A DNA stretch of 64,000 bases, from assembly GCF_035989265.1 (NCBI RefSeq), contig NZ_JAYKZX010000003.1, positions 1,488,001 to 1,552,000 on the forward strand, given 5' to 3'. A program made the position numbers and the translations under genes. The notes under the pieces were generated by a model. That model was not told where the DNA came from, did no database searches, and was given only the letters and a program-made list of their open reading frames with translations. Below, in pieces: positions 25,880 to 35,483 of the stretch. Every line of letters begins with the position of its first letter. The first letter of the stretch is position 1. The stretch is from Sphingobium sp. HWE2-09 (GTDB lineage Bacteria > Pseudomonadota > Alphaproteobacteria > Sphingomonadales > Sphingomonadaceae).

Positions 25880-27535
25880 GTGATGATCACACGCATCCTC
25901 GCTCTGGCCCTTGGCCTCTCAGCCGCCCTCCCCGCCCACGCCCAGACTACCGACCCGCAGCGGCTGGAACAATCCGTCCGCACATTGGCGTCCGACCTGT
26001 TCGAAGGACGCGCGCCCGGCACGATCGGCGAAGAACGCACTATCCGCTATCTCGTCGCCCGCTTCGAAGCGCTGGGCCTGGAGCCGGGCGGCCCGGACGG
26101 CCAATGGGTGCAAAAGGTGCCCCTGCTCCACACCCGGCTCGGCGCACCTGAACAGTTGGCTGTTGCGCAAAACGGCACGACGACGGACTGGACATCGGGC
26201 CAGCAAGTCTATCTCTCCACGCTGCAGCCTAAGGATAAGGTCGCGATCGCCAACGCTCCGCTGGTCTTCGTCGGTCATGGCGTCTCCGCCCCCGAACGCG
26301 GCTGGGACGATTTCAAGGACGTCGATCTGAAAGGCAAGGTCGCTGTCTTCCTCATCAACGACCCCGATTTCGAAGCGGCCAAGGGCGAAGACGCCTTCGA
26401 CAAATTCGGCGGCCGCACCATGACCTATTATGGCCGCTGGACCTACAAGTTCGAAGAAGCCGCGCGGCGCGGCGCAATCGGCGCACTGATCGTCCATGAC
26501 ATGGCGGGTGCGGGCTATGGCTGGAACGTGGTCGTCAGCCCCGGCGGCGAAAATTACGACCTGGTCCGTCCCGCCGACAAGTTGACCAGCCTGCAACTCC
26601 AGGGCTGGATCGAAGGGAACGCCGCCCAGGCCTTATTCTCCAGCGCCGGTCTGGATCTCGCGGCGCTCCGCAAACAAGCGCGATCCAGGACGTTCAAGCC
26701 GGTGGCCCTCAAGGGCGCCACCTTCTCCGCCACCTTCCCCGTCACGCAGGACGTGGTGCAAAGCGCCAACGTCCTCGCTCGCATCCCCGGCGCGAAACGT
26801 CCGCAGGAAACGGTCATGTACGGCGCCCATTGGGATGCCTATGGCAAGGGCGCGCCCGACGCGCAGGGCCGCATCTATCGCGCCGGCGCCAATGACGACG
26901 CGCTCGGCATCGCCGCGCTGTTCGAAATCGCCCGCGCGTTCAAGGCCGCTCCCGCGCCCGACCGCTCCGTCCTGTTCGCGGCCTGGACGGCGGAGGAACG
27001 CGGTCTGCTCGGCTCGGAACATTATGCCCAAAATCCCGCCTGGCCGCTCGACAAGACTGTCGCCAACCTCACCATCGACATCCTCCAAACCGCGGGTAAA
27101 GCCAAGGACGTGATCCTGGTCGGCAAGGGTCAGGATACGCTGGAAGACGACCTTGCCAAAGCCGCCGCGACCCAAGGCCGCACCGTCACGCAGGAAAGCC
27201 TGCCCGAGCGCGGCCTCTTCTATCGTGCCGACCATTTCTCCATGGCCAAACGCGGCGTGCCGGTGCTGCTGATGATGGGGATCGCGGGCGCATCCGATCT
27301 GGTCGATGGCGGCCGGGCGGCGGGCCAGGCCTGGGTCGATGCCTATACCGGCACCTGCTATCATCAGGCCTGCGACGCGGTGGACGACAGCTGGAAACTC
27401 GACGGCGCAGCGCAGGATATCGACCTGATGCTAAGCATCGGCCGCGACCTCGCCCATTCGACCCGCTGGCCGCAATGGAAAGCCGGATCGGAATTTAAAA
27501 CGATCCGCGACAAAAGCGCCGCAGCAAGACAATAA
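25880..27535 (+). CDS. Secreted M28 family aminopeptidase with PA domain
   Basis: A 551-residue zinc peptidase. Signal peptide MMITRILALALGLSAALPAHA; a protease-associated domain around residues 110-240 (KVAVFLINDPDF, GAIGALIVHDMAGAGYGW); and the M28 domain with ligands in YGAHWDAYG (His, Asp), GANDDALG (Asp), AWTAEERGLLGSEHYA (Glu pair), LTIDIL (Asp) and FYRADHFSMAKRGVPVL (His). It probably trims peptides in the periplasm. A GGGGG-rich leader lies before the ATG. A composite repeat follows its stop. Confidence 0.92.
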   Translation: MMITRILALALGLSAALPAHAQTTDPQRLEQSVRTLASDLFEGRAPGTIGEERTIRYLVARFEALGLEPGGPDGQWVQKVPLLHTRLGAPEQLAVAQNGTTTDWTSGQQVYLSTLQPKDKVAIANAPLVFVGHGVSAPERGWDDFKDVDLKGKVAVFLINDPDFEAAKGEDAFDKFGGRTMTYYGRWTYKFEEAARRGAIGALIVHDMAGAGYGWNVVVSPGGENYDLVRPADKLTSLQLQGWIEGNAAQALFSSAGLDLAALRKQARSRTFKPVALKGATFSATFPVTQDVVQSANVLARIPGAKRPQETVMYGAHWDAYGKGAPDAQGRIYRAGANDDALGIAALFEIARAFKAAPAPDRSVLFAAWTAEERGLLGSEHYAQNPAWPLDKTVANLTIDILQTAGKAKDVILVGKGQDTLEDDLAKAAATQGRTVTQESLPERGLFYRADHFSMAKRGVPVLLMMGIAGASDLVDGGRAAGQAWVDAYTGTCYHQACDAVDDSWKLDGAAQDIDLMLSIGRDLAHSTRWPQWKAGSEFKTIRDKSAAARQ

Positions 27536-27540
27536 CTCAC

Positions 27541-27605
27541 GTCTTCCCCCTCCCTTCCAAGGGAGAGGCCGGGAGTGGGTAGCGAGCGAAGCGAGCCCAA
27601 GCCAG
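27541..27605. repeat. Composite hairpin repeat (CCCTCCC...GGGAGAGG type)
   Basis: CCCCCTCCCTTCCAAGGGAGAGG followed by GCGAGCGAAGCGAGC, lying between convergent genes. It is related in layout to the repeats that fill the gaps of the GTA cluster (39566, 41039, 44828, 46089, 46183, 48589). Confidence 0.6.
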
Positions 27606-27608
27606 CGA

Positions 27609-28973
27609 CTAACCCAACCGATACAAAACACACCCATGCGGCGGCAGCATGGCGGAAACTCGCTCCGCCTGCCGCCCCAGCGCCTTGCCTTCCCACAGGT
27701 CGCGCACCGCAACCGGCCCCGCCAGCCCCAGATCCCGCAGCCTCACGCCGACCTCCCGCACCTTGCTCCCCGTATTGAACATCGCAAGATACCGACCGGT
27801 CCCGCCATCCGCCACGGCGGACCACACGCGCGTGCCATCCGCCACGAAATGCGGGCAATTACCGCTGCTCGCCTGATTGACCGCCAGCACCTCGCGATTG
27901 TTCAGCAACGCCAGCGTCGCGCTATCCAGATGCCGCAAATCCCCGCCCATGATCAGCGGCGACCGCGCGATCGCCCATAATGTCATCAGCGTCCGCTGCT
28001 CGTCCGGCGTAAAGCGCGTGTCCCGCGCGCCCAGCGCCAGTCGGCCCAGCGGCAGCATATCTGCATCCGGCCACGATCCCGGTCCCCGATAGGGCGTCCA
28101 GTTCTCCAGCCGGGTGAACTGCGCCTCCAGCATCGGCCACTCATCCCAGAAATCATCGGAAATCCGCCACATCTGCGCGAAACGGCGGACATGATCGCCC
28201 CGGATGACCGGCGTTTCGCCCGGCGACAGGCTCAATATCATCGGTCGCCCCGTCGCGACGATCGCCTTGTGCGCCGCCTCGATCTCCGGCGCATGGGCGT
28301 CATAAGGGCGGCTCATATCGTCCATCTTGACGAAATCGACGCCCCAGTCGGCATAGAGCCGGAACAGGCTGTCATAATAGGCCTGCGCGCCCGGCCGCGT
28401 CATGTCGACGCCATACATATCCGGGTTCCACGAACAGATGCTGGCGCGGTCGGCAATGTCGGCGGCGCGATATCGCGTGCCCAGGATCGGCGGGTTCGCC
28501 TCCACCGCCGCGCGCGGGATGCCGCGCATCACATGGATGCCGAACCGCAGGCCCAGCGCATGAACCGCCTTCGCCAGCGGCGCAAAGCCCTTGCCGCCGA
28601 TGCTGGAGGGAAAGCGATTGGGCGCGGGGATCATCCGGCCATAGCCGTCCATCGCCGGTTTCGGCTTGGCATTATAGCTATAGCTCGACGCCTTCGGCTC
28701 ATACCATTGGATATCGACGGTAAAGATGTCATAGCCGAAGGACAGCAGCTTGTCCGCCATGATCGCGGCCGTTTCCCGCGCCTGCGCCTCGGTGATGGTG
28801 GTGGCGAAACTGTTCCAGCTATTCCACCCCATCGGCGGGCGCGGCGCCAGGGCAGCGCCCTTGCCCCCCTCCGTTCGCGTCTCCACCGCTCCCACCGCGC
28901 TCGCCGCAGCCAGCCCGATGGCCCCGCCCGCCAGCATATCGCGGCGGCTCGCTCTCCATGTCATCTTTGTCAT
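27609..28973 (-). CDS. GH27 alpha-galactosidase, Tat-type leader
   Basis: A 454-residue secreted glycosidase. The leader TWRASRRDMLAGGAIGLAAA has a twin-arginine motif. GH27 markers: PPMGWNSWNSFATTITEAQ, DIFTVDIQWYEP, nucleophile Asp in VDFVKMDDMSRP, acid/base Asp in RISDDFWDEWPML, and FTPDEQRTLMTLWAIARSPLIMGGDLR; a C-terminal beta-domain follows (LAMFNTGSKVREVGV). It hydrolyses alpha-galactosides or related sugars. No strong ribosome binding site is seen; the second Met (MTWRAS) is an equal candidate start. Confidence 0.9.
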   Translation of the reverse strand: MTKMTWRASRRDMLAGGAIGLAAASAVGAVETRTEGGKGAALAPRPPMGWNSWNSFATTITEAQARETAAIMADKLLSFGYDIFTVDIQWYEPKASSYSYNAKPKPAMDGYGRMIPAPNRFPSSIGGKGFAPLAKAVHALGLRFGIHVMRGIPRAAVEANPPILGTRYRAADIADRASICSWNPDMYGVDMTRPGAQAYYDSLFRLYADWGVDFVKMDDMSRPYDAHAPEIEAAHKAIVATGRPMILSLSPGETPVIRGDHVRRFAQMWRISDDFWDEWPMLEAQFTRLENWTPYRGPGSWPDADMLPLGRLALGARDTRFTPDEQRTLMTLWAIARSPLIMGGDLRHLDSATLALLNNREVLAVNQASSGNCPHFVADGTRVWSAVADGGTGRYLAMFNTGSKVREVGVRLRDLGLAGPVAVRDLWEGKALGRQAERVSAMLPPHGCVLYRLG

Positions 28974-29122
28974 TTGTAGGAGTAAACAGAAGGACGCATG
29001 CAAGATCAAGCGGCAACCCAGTGCCGATCCACATTCGGATTACGACGTGGCGTACCAAACGCCATCACCGCAAATATGGAAAGCCGCACGTCCACATTGT
29101 CAGCGCCGACGATTGATCTTTT

Positions 29123-29824
29123 CTAGGCGTCGATCCCCGCCAGCCATTCCCCGATCATCGCCCGACCGGCCGCCACCGCACCCGGCCCATGCACGTCATG
29201 GTCGCGGCGGAGCGCAATGCCACATTGACCGGCAATATCCAGGTCCGCCCAGAAATGCGTCAGCCATTCCACAAAACGCGGATCTTCCCCCATCTCCGCA
29301 TGAAATTGCAGCGCCAGTACATTCGCCCCGCGCCGAAACGCCTGATGCGCATAGCGATCGGTGGACGCGAGCAGTTCGACATTGTCCGGCAGGTCGAATG
29401 TATCGCTATGCCAATGCAGCACCGGCACCTGCGCGATATGGCGCAGCGGCGACGTCGCGCCGCGATCATTGACCCGTACTGGCGCAAAGCCCAGTTCCAT
29501 ATGGCCACCGGGATAGACGCGCGCACCCAATGCCGCCGCCATCATCTGGCTGCCCAGGCACACGCCCAATGTCGGCCGGTCCGCCTGCAACCGCGCCGCC
29601 AGCTTTTCGATCTGCAGGGCGATCCAGGGATGCTGGTCCTGTTCATACACGCCCATCGGCCCGCCCATCATGATCAGCAGATCGGGATCGCACAGATCGA
29701 CATCGGCAAAATCAGGACTGGCGACATCAACACGGTCGATATGATAGCCCGCCGCCTCGATCGGCTGCAAATAGCCTGCCGCACCTTCGCGCGGCACATG
29801 TCGGACGATCAAAGCTCTCTTCAT
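29123..29824 (-). CDS. Class I glutamine amidotransferase-like protein
   Basis: A 233-residue cytosolic protein. The triad region is intact: nucleophile Cys in LGVCLGSQMMAAALGA, His and Glu in LALQFHAEMGEDP; oxyanion strand LLIMMGGPMGVYEQ. It is a stand-alone glutaminase-type amidotransferase of the GMP-synthase-like (GATase1_GMPS_like) group, not fused to a synthetase. The amido acceptor is unknown. The ATG at 29836 would add four residues. Confidence 0.87.
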   Translation of the reverse strand: MKRALIVRHVPREGAAGYLQPIEAAGYHIDRVDVASPDFADVDLCDPDLLIMMGGPMGVYEQDQHPWIALQIEKLAARLQADRPTLGVCLGSQMMAAALGARVYPGGHMELGFAPVRVNDRGATSPLRHIAQVPVLHWHSDTFDLPDNVELLASTDRYAHQAFRRGANVLALQFHAEMGEDPRFVEWLTHFWADLDIAGQCGIALRRDHDVHGPGAVAAGRAMIGEWLAGIDA

Positions 29825-29836
29825 TGCTGACGACAT

Positions 29837-30574
29837 AGCTAGACAAGTGCGCCCGACGCCACCACCCCAACCTTTCTTGCCACGCCAAAATAAGCGCTAT
29901 TAGCGAAACCGGCCATTCGTCGGCCCATAATCGCTTGGCGCACCCATCCATCATCGCGCTCAAGCGGCTCGCGATCCGATCGCATCGGATCAACCGCCCT
30001 GGCTTTATATTGTCCGCGATGGAGCTGCGCTGGCCTTCGGCTCCGGGTCATCGGATGATTCCATCGGATCGGGAATCGCTCTGGGGTCCGCCAAAGGCGC
30101 ACTCACCATTCATCGTGACAGAGCCAAGACGCGCTCGCCGACACCTGCTTGATCTACCTGGCATGTCGGGGTCATTGGCCGATATAAACACTCGGCACTC
30201 CCGCAGGCCTAGGCCTGAAGCACTCATCCGCCAGCCGCCTGAGATCAAATGATGGCTCCTCCGTGCCGCCGTCAAATCTCGGCCAGCCACAACCCTAGAT
30301 GTGCGACAAACGCGACCGCGAAATCACGGTCGGCAGGCTATCGTGAGCTTGAGAACGATGACGCTATATTGACCCATTCGCTTCGAGCGAAATCTGTCAA
30401 CGGATCGCGACGCCAGTAGCGCCATGCCCTTGTTTCTCGACGCTCCGACAGGCGCAGGACAGGCATCGCTCGAAACGAACAAACCAAGATGCCTCGACCC
30501 AACGTCGTCACGCGCACAACGGCGATCGGCCTGACACCGGCCCGACACCGGTCCGCGCCGCCGCCCGTCCATAA
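29837..30574. other. Gene-poor stretch of about 740 bases
   Basis: No frame here has a recognisable product, a good ribosome binding site or consistent codon use; candidate frames (for example 29935-30252 plus, 30324-30908 minus) read as low-quality sequence or as antisense of the SOD gene. No tRNA cloverleaf or repeat of the local families was found. Short decayed coding remnants are possible. Confidence 0.5.
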
Positions 30575-30609
30575 AGAAGCGCCCCGAACCTCCGGTCCAG
30601 GGCGCTTCC
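30575..30609 (-). terminator. Rho-independent terminator of the SOD gene
   Basis: On the minus strand GAAGCGCCCTGGACC, a GGAGGTTC loop region and GGGGCGCTTCTTT form a stem with T-run, 35 bases past the sod stop. Confidence 0.75.
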
Positions 30610-30643
30610 ATTATCTCAAAAGCGGCGCATGCGTGCGCGATGA

Positions 30644-31180
30644 TCAGCCTGCCGCCAACACGCCGCACGCCACGCGGCCACCCGCGTTGCCCGCCGGATC
30701 GCTGACATTGTCGTCCGGCTGCGCATGAATCACTATCGCTGCGCCGTCGGCGTCGAGCAATGGCGTGGTCCCGCCGTTGATGGTTCCGCCCATCACATGA
30801 TATTCGATCGCGCCAGTCCCATCCGGACCAACGGTCATATTGGGCATATCGCCCATATGCATACCCGCCGGGTTTTTCATGCCATGTTTGCGCGCAGTCG
30901 GGTTCCAATGTCCCCCGGCGCTGGCAAAGTCAGGGCCGTTGCACTGGCCCGTGGTATGAATGTGCACGGCATGGATGCCCGGCGTCAGCCCTTGCGCCTT
31001 TACTACGACATGCAGCCCGTCGCTGGCTTGAGTCACCGTCGCCATCCCGCGAGCGGCCCCGTCGGCAGCGGCGAGCTTGGCCGATGCCATCGGCGCGGCA
31101 CTGGGTTGCGACGACCCCGTGGCGCAGGCGGATACGGCCATGACGACTGGCAGGGCAGCGAAAAACGGAAGAATTTTCAT
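30644..31180 (-). CDS. Cu/Zn superoxide dismutase, lipoprotein
   Basis: A 178-residue periplasmic dismutase anchored as a lipoprotein (lipobox AVSAC within the first ~20 residues). Copper/zinc ligands: HAVHIHTTGQCNGPDFASAGGHWNPT..KHG, MHMGDMPN, AIVIHAQPDD and the C-terminal disulfide Cys in GGRVACGVL. The start MKILPFFAALP follows GGGAG; an upstream ATG would add 42 non-native residues. Monocistronic, with its own terminator. Confidence 0.94.
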   Translation of the reverse strand: MKILPFFAALPVVMAVSACATGSSQPSAAPMASAKLAAADGAARGMATVTQASDGLHVVVKAQGLTPGIHAVHIHTTGQCNGPDFASAGGHWNPTARKHGMKNPAGMHMGDMPNMTVGPDGTGAIEYHVMGGTINGGTTPLLDADGAAIVIHAQPDDNVSDPAGNAGGRVACGVLAAG

Positions 31181-31346
31181 GGATAGGCTCCCAGGAGAGG
31201 GCAAGATGCAAGGCAAACGCCCCGGCCCGCATTTTGTTGCCCATCCGCATCGATTTGTCATCGCATTTTGATAGCAGATCGCAAGAAGCGAAGCCGCATT
31301 GGCCATCCCTCACCGATGCAAAGAAAATACCTCACGCACGCAAAGA

Positions 31347-31378
31347 AAAAGGGGCTGGTCCTGCGACCAGCCCCCAAT
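31347..31378 (-). terminator. Rho-independent terminator of the OmpA gene
   Basis: Minus strand: GGGGGCTGGTC GCA GGACCAGCCCC followed by TTTTTCTTT, a near-perfect 11-base stem just past the ompA stop. Confidence 0.85.
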
Positions 31379-31410
31379 TCTGTATCCCATTCCGAAGAAT
31401 GGAGATCGGC

Positions 31411-32487
31411 TTACTGGCCCGAACCCGGACCGTAGCTGATTTCCACGCGACGGTTCTGGACTTCGCGAACACCATCGGCGGTGTCGACGCGCGGCTTCGA
31501 TTCACCGAAGGCCTGGGTGGTGATGACACCATCAGGGATACCCTTCGAGGCCAGATAGGCCTTGACCGAGTCAGCGCGGCGCTGCGAGAGGCCGACGTTG
31601 TAGGAAGCGGCACCCGAACGGTCAGCGTGACCGGCCAGCATGACCTGAGCGCTACCGCAGCTGCTGTAGGCCGAAACCGCGTTGTCCAGAATGGTGGCGG
31701 CATCAGGCGTGATGTCCGACTTGTCCCATTCGAAGAACACGATGTACGGGCCAGGGTTGCATTCCGCAACCGGCGGCGGAGGCGGCGGGGGCGGGGGAGG
31801 CGGCGGGGGCGGAGCCGGCGGGGGCGGCGGCGGAGCAGCCGGTTCACCACCGAAGTTGTAGGTCAGGCCGAGCAGCAGGCTGTGCGTACGCAGCTTGGTG
31901 TCAACCGACGAACCGGCGGGGCCACCAATGGTGGTGTAGGCCGGGATCAGCTTGATGTCGTCCTGGTTGAAGAAGCGATACTTCAACGACACGTCGACAT
32001 TGTTGGTCACGGGGTAACGAACGCCCGCGATCGCCTGCCAGGCGAAACCGGTGTCGCTGTCGTTGACCAGATCGTTGGCCAGCTTGCCGCGCGAAACGCC
32101 GACACCGCCGCCGACGAAGCCCTGCAGGCCGTCATCGGGACCGAAGTCGAGCAAGCCGTTCAGCATGAACGAGAGAGCCGAGGCAGCGCCGCCGAAGCCG
32201 CTCTTGTCGAGATCGACCTTCGCACGCTTGTAGGCAGCTTCAGCTTCCAGACGGAAGCCGCCGAAATCGTAGCCGATATTGGCGTCGAAATCATAGCCCT
32301 TATGGTAGTCAACACCGGCAATGGTGTTGCTGGCAGCACCGGCGTTGCCGGGCGAGAAGGTGATGTCCTGGTCTTCGACCAGCAGCACGCCGGCGTCGAC
32401 GCCAACATACCAGCTGTTGTCACGCGCCATGGCCGGAGTGGCCAGGACGGTGGTCGCAAGCGCAGCCGCGAGGGCAAGCTTCCGCAT
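31411..32487 (-). CDS. OmpA family outer-membrane protein with polyproline linker
   Basis: A 358-residue protein: signal peptide MRKLALAAALATTVLATPAMA; an eight-strand OmpA-type beta-barrel (residues ~22-210, alternating aromatic strands such as NIGYDFGGFRLEAEAAYKRA); an unusually long linker made almost entirely of proline and alanine (~215-245); and a C-terminal OmpA/MotB peptidoglycan-binding domain with VFFEWDKSDITPDA, LAGHADRSGAASYNVGLSQRRA and QNRRVEISY. It ties outer membrane to cell wall. GAAAGGGG precedes the ATG. The 200 bases upstream are AT-richer and likely hold a strong promoter. Confidence 0.95.
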   Translation of the reverse strand: MRKLALAAALATTVLATPAMARDNSWYVGVDAGVLLVEDQDITFSPGNAGAASNTIAGVDYHKGYDFDANIGYDFGGFRLEAEAAYKRAKVDLDKSGFGGAASALSFMLNGLLDFGPDDGLQGFVGGGVGVSRGKLANDLVNDSDTGFAWQAIAGVRYPVTNNVDVSLKYRFFNQDDIKLIPAYTTIGGPAGSSVDTKLRTHSLLLGLTYNFGGEPAAPPPPPPAPPPPPPPPPPPPPPVAECNPGPYIVFFEWDKSDITPDAATILDNAVSAYSSCGSAQVMLAGHADRSGAASYNVGLSQRRADSVKAYLASKGIPDGVITTQAFGESKPRVDTADGVREVQNRRVEISYGPGSGQ

Positions 32488-32687
32488 TTAAATTCCCCTT
32501 TCAAGAGTGTCACGAAGGACTGCTGAAACCCTGTATTCGCAAGAAGGTTTCATGGCAAGTCCACAATTAGTGAAACCGTTGCAAAAATAACGCACTAGCC
32601 GCGTTAAGGCAGTTTTCGAAAGCTAATGCCCAGTCATGCTAGACTATTGACACGTCCCTGCAACATGAAAAGCACAATAGCGTAATA

Positions 32688-33191
32688 TTACGTCTCGATC
32701 AGCCCATGTGTGCGCAAGGCGGCCAAAATGCCCGCGACCGTAGAGCGCGCCTCCGCGTCAATTACACTGCCGCCTGCGGGCGCAGCGATAGCCGCCATCC
32801 GCGGCCCGACCACCCGTTCGTCATCGATATAGAGGCCATCCCCCCGGATCGGACAGGCACGCCACTGCGTCCCATCATGGAAAAGCGCATGATCCCGGTC
32901 CCCAACGAACAGCCGCAGCCCCGCCCGCGGCGCCACGAAACGCCATCCGCCCTCGCTCCATAAGGCGATCGCATCCGCCCGCCCCGCCCAATCCCCCGAC
33001 GCCCCGTCAGCCACGATCCAGCACTGTCCGATGGTCGGCGCACCAGGCGGCGAAGCCAGATCGGCGCTTTCCACCCGGCCATGCAACAAGGCATCGACCA
33101 GAGTCAGCGCCTCATTGTGAAAAACTTCCTTCTGCGCCTGCCCCGCAAATAACAATGGCAGCGCCCAGCGCGGCGTCATGTCCATGCTCAT
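32688..33191 (-). CDS. DUF2793 protein, distal end of GTA cluster
   Basis: A 167-residue protein matching the DUF2793 family: TPRWALPLLFAGQAQKEVFHNEALTLVDALLHG at the start, then PTIGQCWIVADGASGDWAG, WRFVAPRAGLRLFV and HDGTQWRA. DUF2793 proteins are found at the tail end of alphaproteobacterial phages and GTAs and are thought to be tail/fibre-associated. It lies 35 bases after the g15-like gene in the same direction, so is probably the last gene of the particle operon. Function unproven. Confidence 0.82.
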   Translation of the reverse strand: MSMDMTPRWALPLLFAGQAQKEVFHNEALTLVDALLHGRVESADLASPPGAPTIGQCWIVADGASGDWAGRADAIALWSEGGWRFVAPRAGLRLFVGDRDHALFHDGTQWRACPIRGDGLYIDDERVVGPRMAAIAAPAGGSVIDAEARSTVAGILAALRTHGLIET

Positions 33192-33226
33192 ATCCTTTTC
33201 TGATCCCGAACCTCTGCCCGCACCTC

Positions 33227-35422
33227 TCAGGCCGTAAAGCCCATCCGCGCGGCCCGCCCCTGCGCATGCGTGCCGATTTGCCGGACCTCCATCACCAGCG
33301 CCCTGCCAGCGGCCCCGTCCGCCGCGATCATTGCAGCGTCATATGTCCAGAACGGCCCACCGGTTTCCACGCTGCGCACCACGGTCGCGCCATCCGTCAC
33401 CTGCACCAGATAGCGCTCCATCTCCTCGGCCAGCGGCACGTCGCCTCCATTGCTCCATCGCCATCCCGCGCGGCTGCGCCTGACCCAGCCGAACGTCCGC
33501 CCCCCGGCCTGCGCCCGCACCGACAAATGGACCGGAGACGGCGGTATCAGCGCCTCGCCACTGATGGTTGCCGCTGCCTCCACCGGCTCCACATCGCCCA
33601 GCCCCACCGCCGCCACGCGCAGCGTCGCGCCCGGATCGCCCACCACGCCCAGCGCGGTGAGCGGCAGCACCAGCCGCTCCTCTTCCACCAACAGGAACGG
33701 TTCACTCACGCCATGCCCCTCCATCGCCCACTCGGTGCCGCGCAATCCCCGGCGCAGCCCGCCCAGCCGATAGCGGGCGGGACCGATCCGGCTCGCCGTC
33801 TCGAACTGCAACAGTTCGCGCCCGACCAGGCACAGGTTGCGCCCCTGCGCCATCGCGGCCTCATCCGCCCCGCCCAGCGCCATGTCCGACGCCAGCAGCG
33901 TCACCACCAAGCCATGACGCCGATCCACCAGCAGCCCACGCCCGGTCGGCAGCGCCGTATCCGTCATCCCCATCACCGCGCGCGGCGCGCTCCGCCCGAT
34001 CGGCATCGCCTCGCCGCTGTCGCTCATCACGAACAGCGCCGCGCTACGCCATCCCGCGCCGCCGCTTGCCGCCACGACCAGCACCGGCGCGCTCGCTACC
34101 CCGTCGCCGATCTGCGGCAAGTCGGCCAGCATCAGCGTCGTCACGCCATGCGGCGCATCCACCTGCCGCACGATCGCTCCCGAAGACGCGCCCGTCGGCA
34201 ACGTCCCGCCCGCACCCGGCGCCCGCCGCAGCGCCAGCCGCACCGCCATCGCCTCCCATTCCCGCTCCTCGATCCGCCACAGCCCCGGCATGTCCGCCAC
34301 CGTCACCACCGCGCCGGGCGTCAGCGCCAAGGCCCGCCAGTCGCAGCGCAGCGTCATCGTCGCCCGTCCGGTCCAGCCCGCGCCCAGCAACCCGGCCGCC
34401 ACCGCCCGCGCATCGTCGGCGGCCATTACCGCTGGCACCTCTATCCCCTGCTCCTGCAATCCAGCCCCCGGCCGCATGACCCGCTGCACCCCGGCCTGAT
34501 AGTCGCGCGCCGCATCATAATGGCGCAGGCTCAGCGCCACCGGCACCGTATCGGCGGCCGCGGCCGATCGCTCGACCGGATCGATCGCCTGCCCGTTCAC
34601 CCGCCGCACCAGCCCATCCGCGCCGATCTCGCCTGACGCAGCGCCGCTCGACGCCAGCCGAAGACCATCGGCGTCCGACCGCAACGCCAATCCATAAGCC
34701 TCGACCAACGGCGCGATCGCCGCCCGGACATCCGCCCCGCTACCCGCAAAGCCATCGATCGCCGCCAGCCCGTCACCGCCCAGCCGCCCATCGCTCAAGA
34801 CCGCCGCGACCGTCCCGATCGGCACCGGCCCCGCATCCGCTTCGACCTCGAACGTCAGCGATGGAATGCGATTGCCATAATCGGCCAGCGCCAGATCCTC
34901 GAACACTACATAGGCAATCCCCCGATGCGCCGGCGTCATCCCCACGCCCTGCGCCGCCGCGATCAGCGGGTCGACCGGCTGATCCTCCCCGCCAGGATGC
35001 GCGCGGAACCCCGACAGCTCGGTCTTGAAATCCCCCGCCGCCCCGCGCAGCAAATTGCCATCGGCCCAAATACGCCTGATCGCCCCTATCCGCCGCGCCG
35101 ACAGCGCCACCGCGAAACTCGCCGAATAGCTGTAGCTGGTCACGCTCGACCGCCCCTTACCGCCGCCGCTCTTGCTCTTCGTCTCCTTCAGGTCCGTCGC
35201 CCAGATCACCGTTCCCGCCACCCGCATCGTCCCGAACAGCTTGGGCACCTGCGTCCCGTAACTCGACGTCTGCACTTGCAATTCGGTCAGCCGCGCGCCT
35301 TCGCGCCCCTTGGGTTTGAACAGTATCTGATTGTCGATGACATTGCCGATCACCGCGCCGATCGCCGCGCCGATCGGCCCGCCCAGCACGGTCCCCACCG
35401 CCGTCAGCACTACCGTCGCCAT
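33227..35422 (-). CDS. GTA g15-like megatron/tail-hub protein, without TIM-barrel insert
   Basis: A 731-residue tail protein. The N-terminus (LTAVGTVLGGPIGAAIGAVIGNVIDNQILF, then VQTSSYGTQVPKLFGTMRVAGTVIWATDLKE) matches RcGTA g15 proteins, and the middle (LTPGAVVTVADMPGLWRIEEREWEAM) the hub-like phage tail domain. RcGTA g15 is about 1300 residues because of a glycoside-hydrolase-like TIM barrel; here the sequence passes from the N-terminal domain to the hub domain with no room for it. The N-terminal hydrophobic stretch is expected to sit in the tail channel or contact membrane. Confidence 0.9.
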   Translation of the reverse strand: MATVVLTAVGTVLGGPIGAAIGAVIGNVIDNQILFKPKGREGARLTELQVQTSSYGTQVPKLFGTMRVAGTVIWATDLKETKSKSGGGKGRSSVTSYSYSASFAVALSARRIGAIRRIWADGNLLRGAAGDFKTELSGFRAHPGGEDQPVDPLIAAAQGVGMTPAHRGIAYVVFEDLALADYGNRIPSLTFEVEADAGPVPIGTVAAVLSDGRLGGDGLAAIDGFAGSGADVRAAIAPLVEAYGLALRSDADGLRLASSGAASGEIGADGLVRRVNGQAIDPVERSAAAADTVPVALSLRHYDAARDYQAGVQRVMRPGAGLQEQGIEVPAVMAADDARAVAAGLLGAGWTGRATMTLRCDWRALALTPGAVVTVADMPGLWRIEEREWEAMAVRLALRRAPGAGGTLPTGASSGAIVRQVDAPHGVTTLMLADLPQIGDGVASAPVLVVAASGGAGWRSAALFVMSDSGEAMPIGRSAPRAVMGMTDTALPTGRGLLVDRRHGLVVTLLASDMALGGADEAAMAQGRNLCLVGRELLQFETASRIGPARYRLGGLRRGLRGTEWAMEGHGVSEPFLLVEEERLVLPLTALGVVGDPGATLRVAAVGLGDVEPVEAAATISGEALIPPSPVHLSVRAQAGGRTFGWVRRSRAGWRWSNGGDVPLAEEMERYLVQVTDGATVVRSVETGGPFWTYDAAMIAADGAAGRALVMEVRQIGTHAQGRAARMGFTA

Positions 35423-35446
35423 ATATGCCTCCTGAAATGCGATGTG

Positions 35447-35467
35447 CTCCCGCGAAGGCGGGAGCCT
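35447..35467. repeat. Single hairpin arm CTCCCGCGAAGGCGGGAG
   Basis: GCTCCCGCGAAGGCGGGAGC is a perfect 8-base stem between g14-like stop and g15-like start, identical in core to the arms of the lnt repeat at 58726. Confidence 0.75.
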
Positions 35468-35483
35468 AGTTCAGACCGTGGGC

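Noticed and set aside
29935..30252. Small plus-strand gene in the gene-poor stretch
   Set aside because: No ribosome binding site, no recognisable domain and codon use unlike neighbours.
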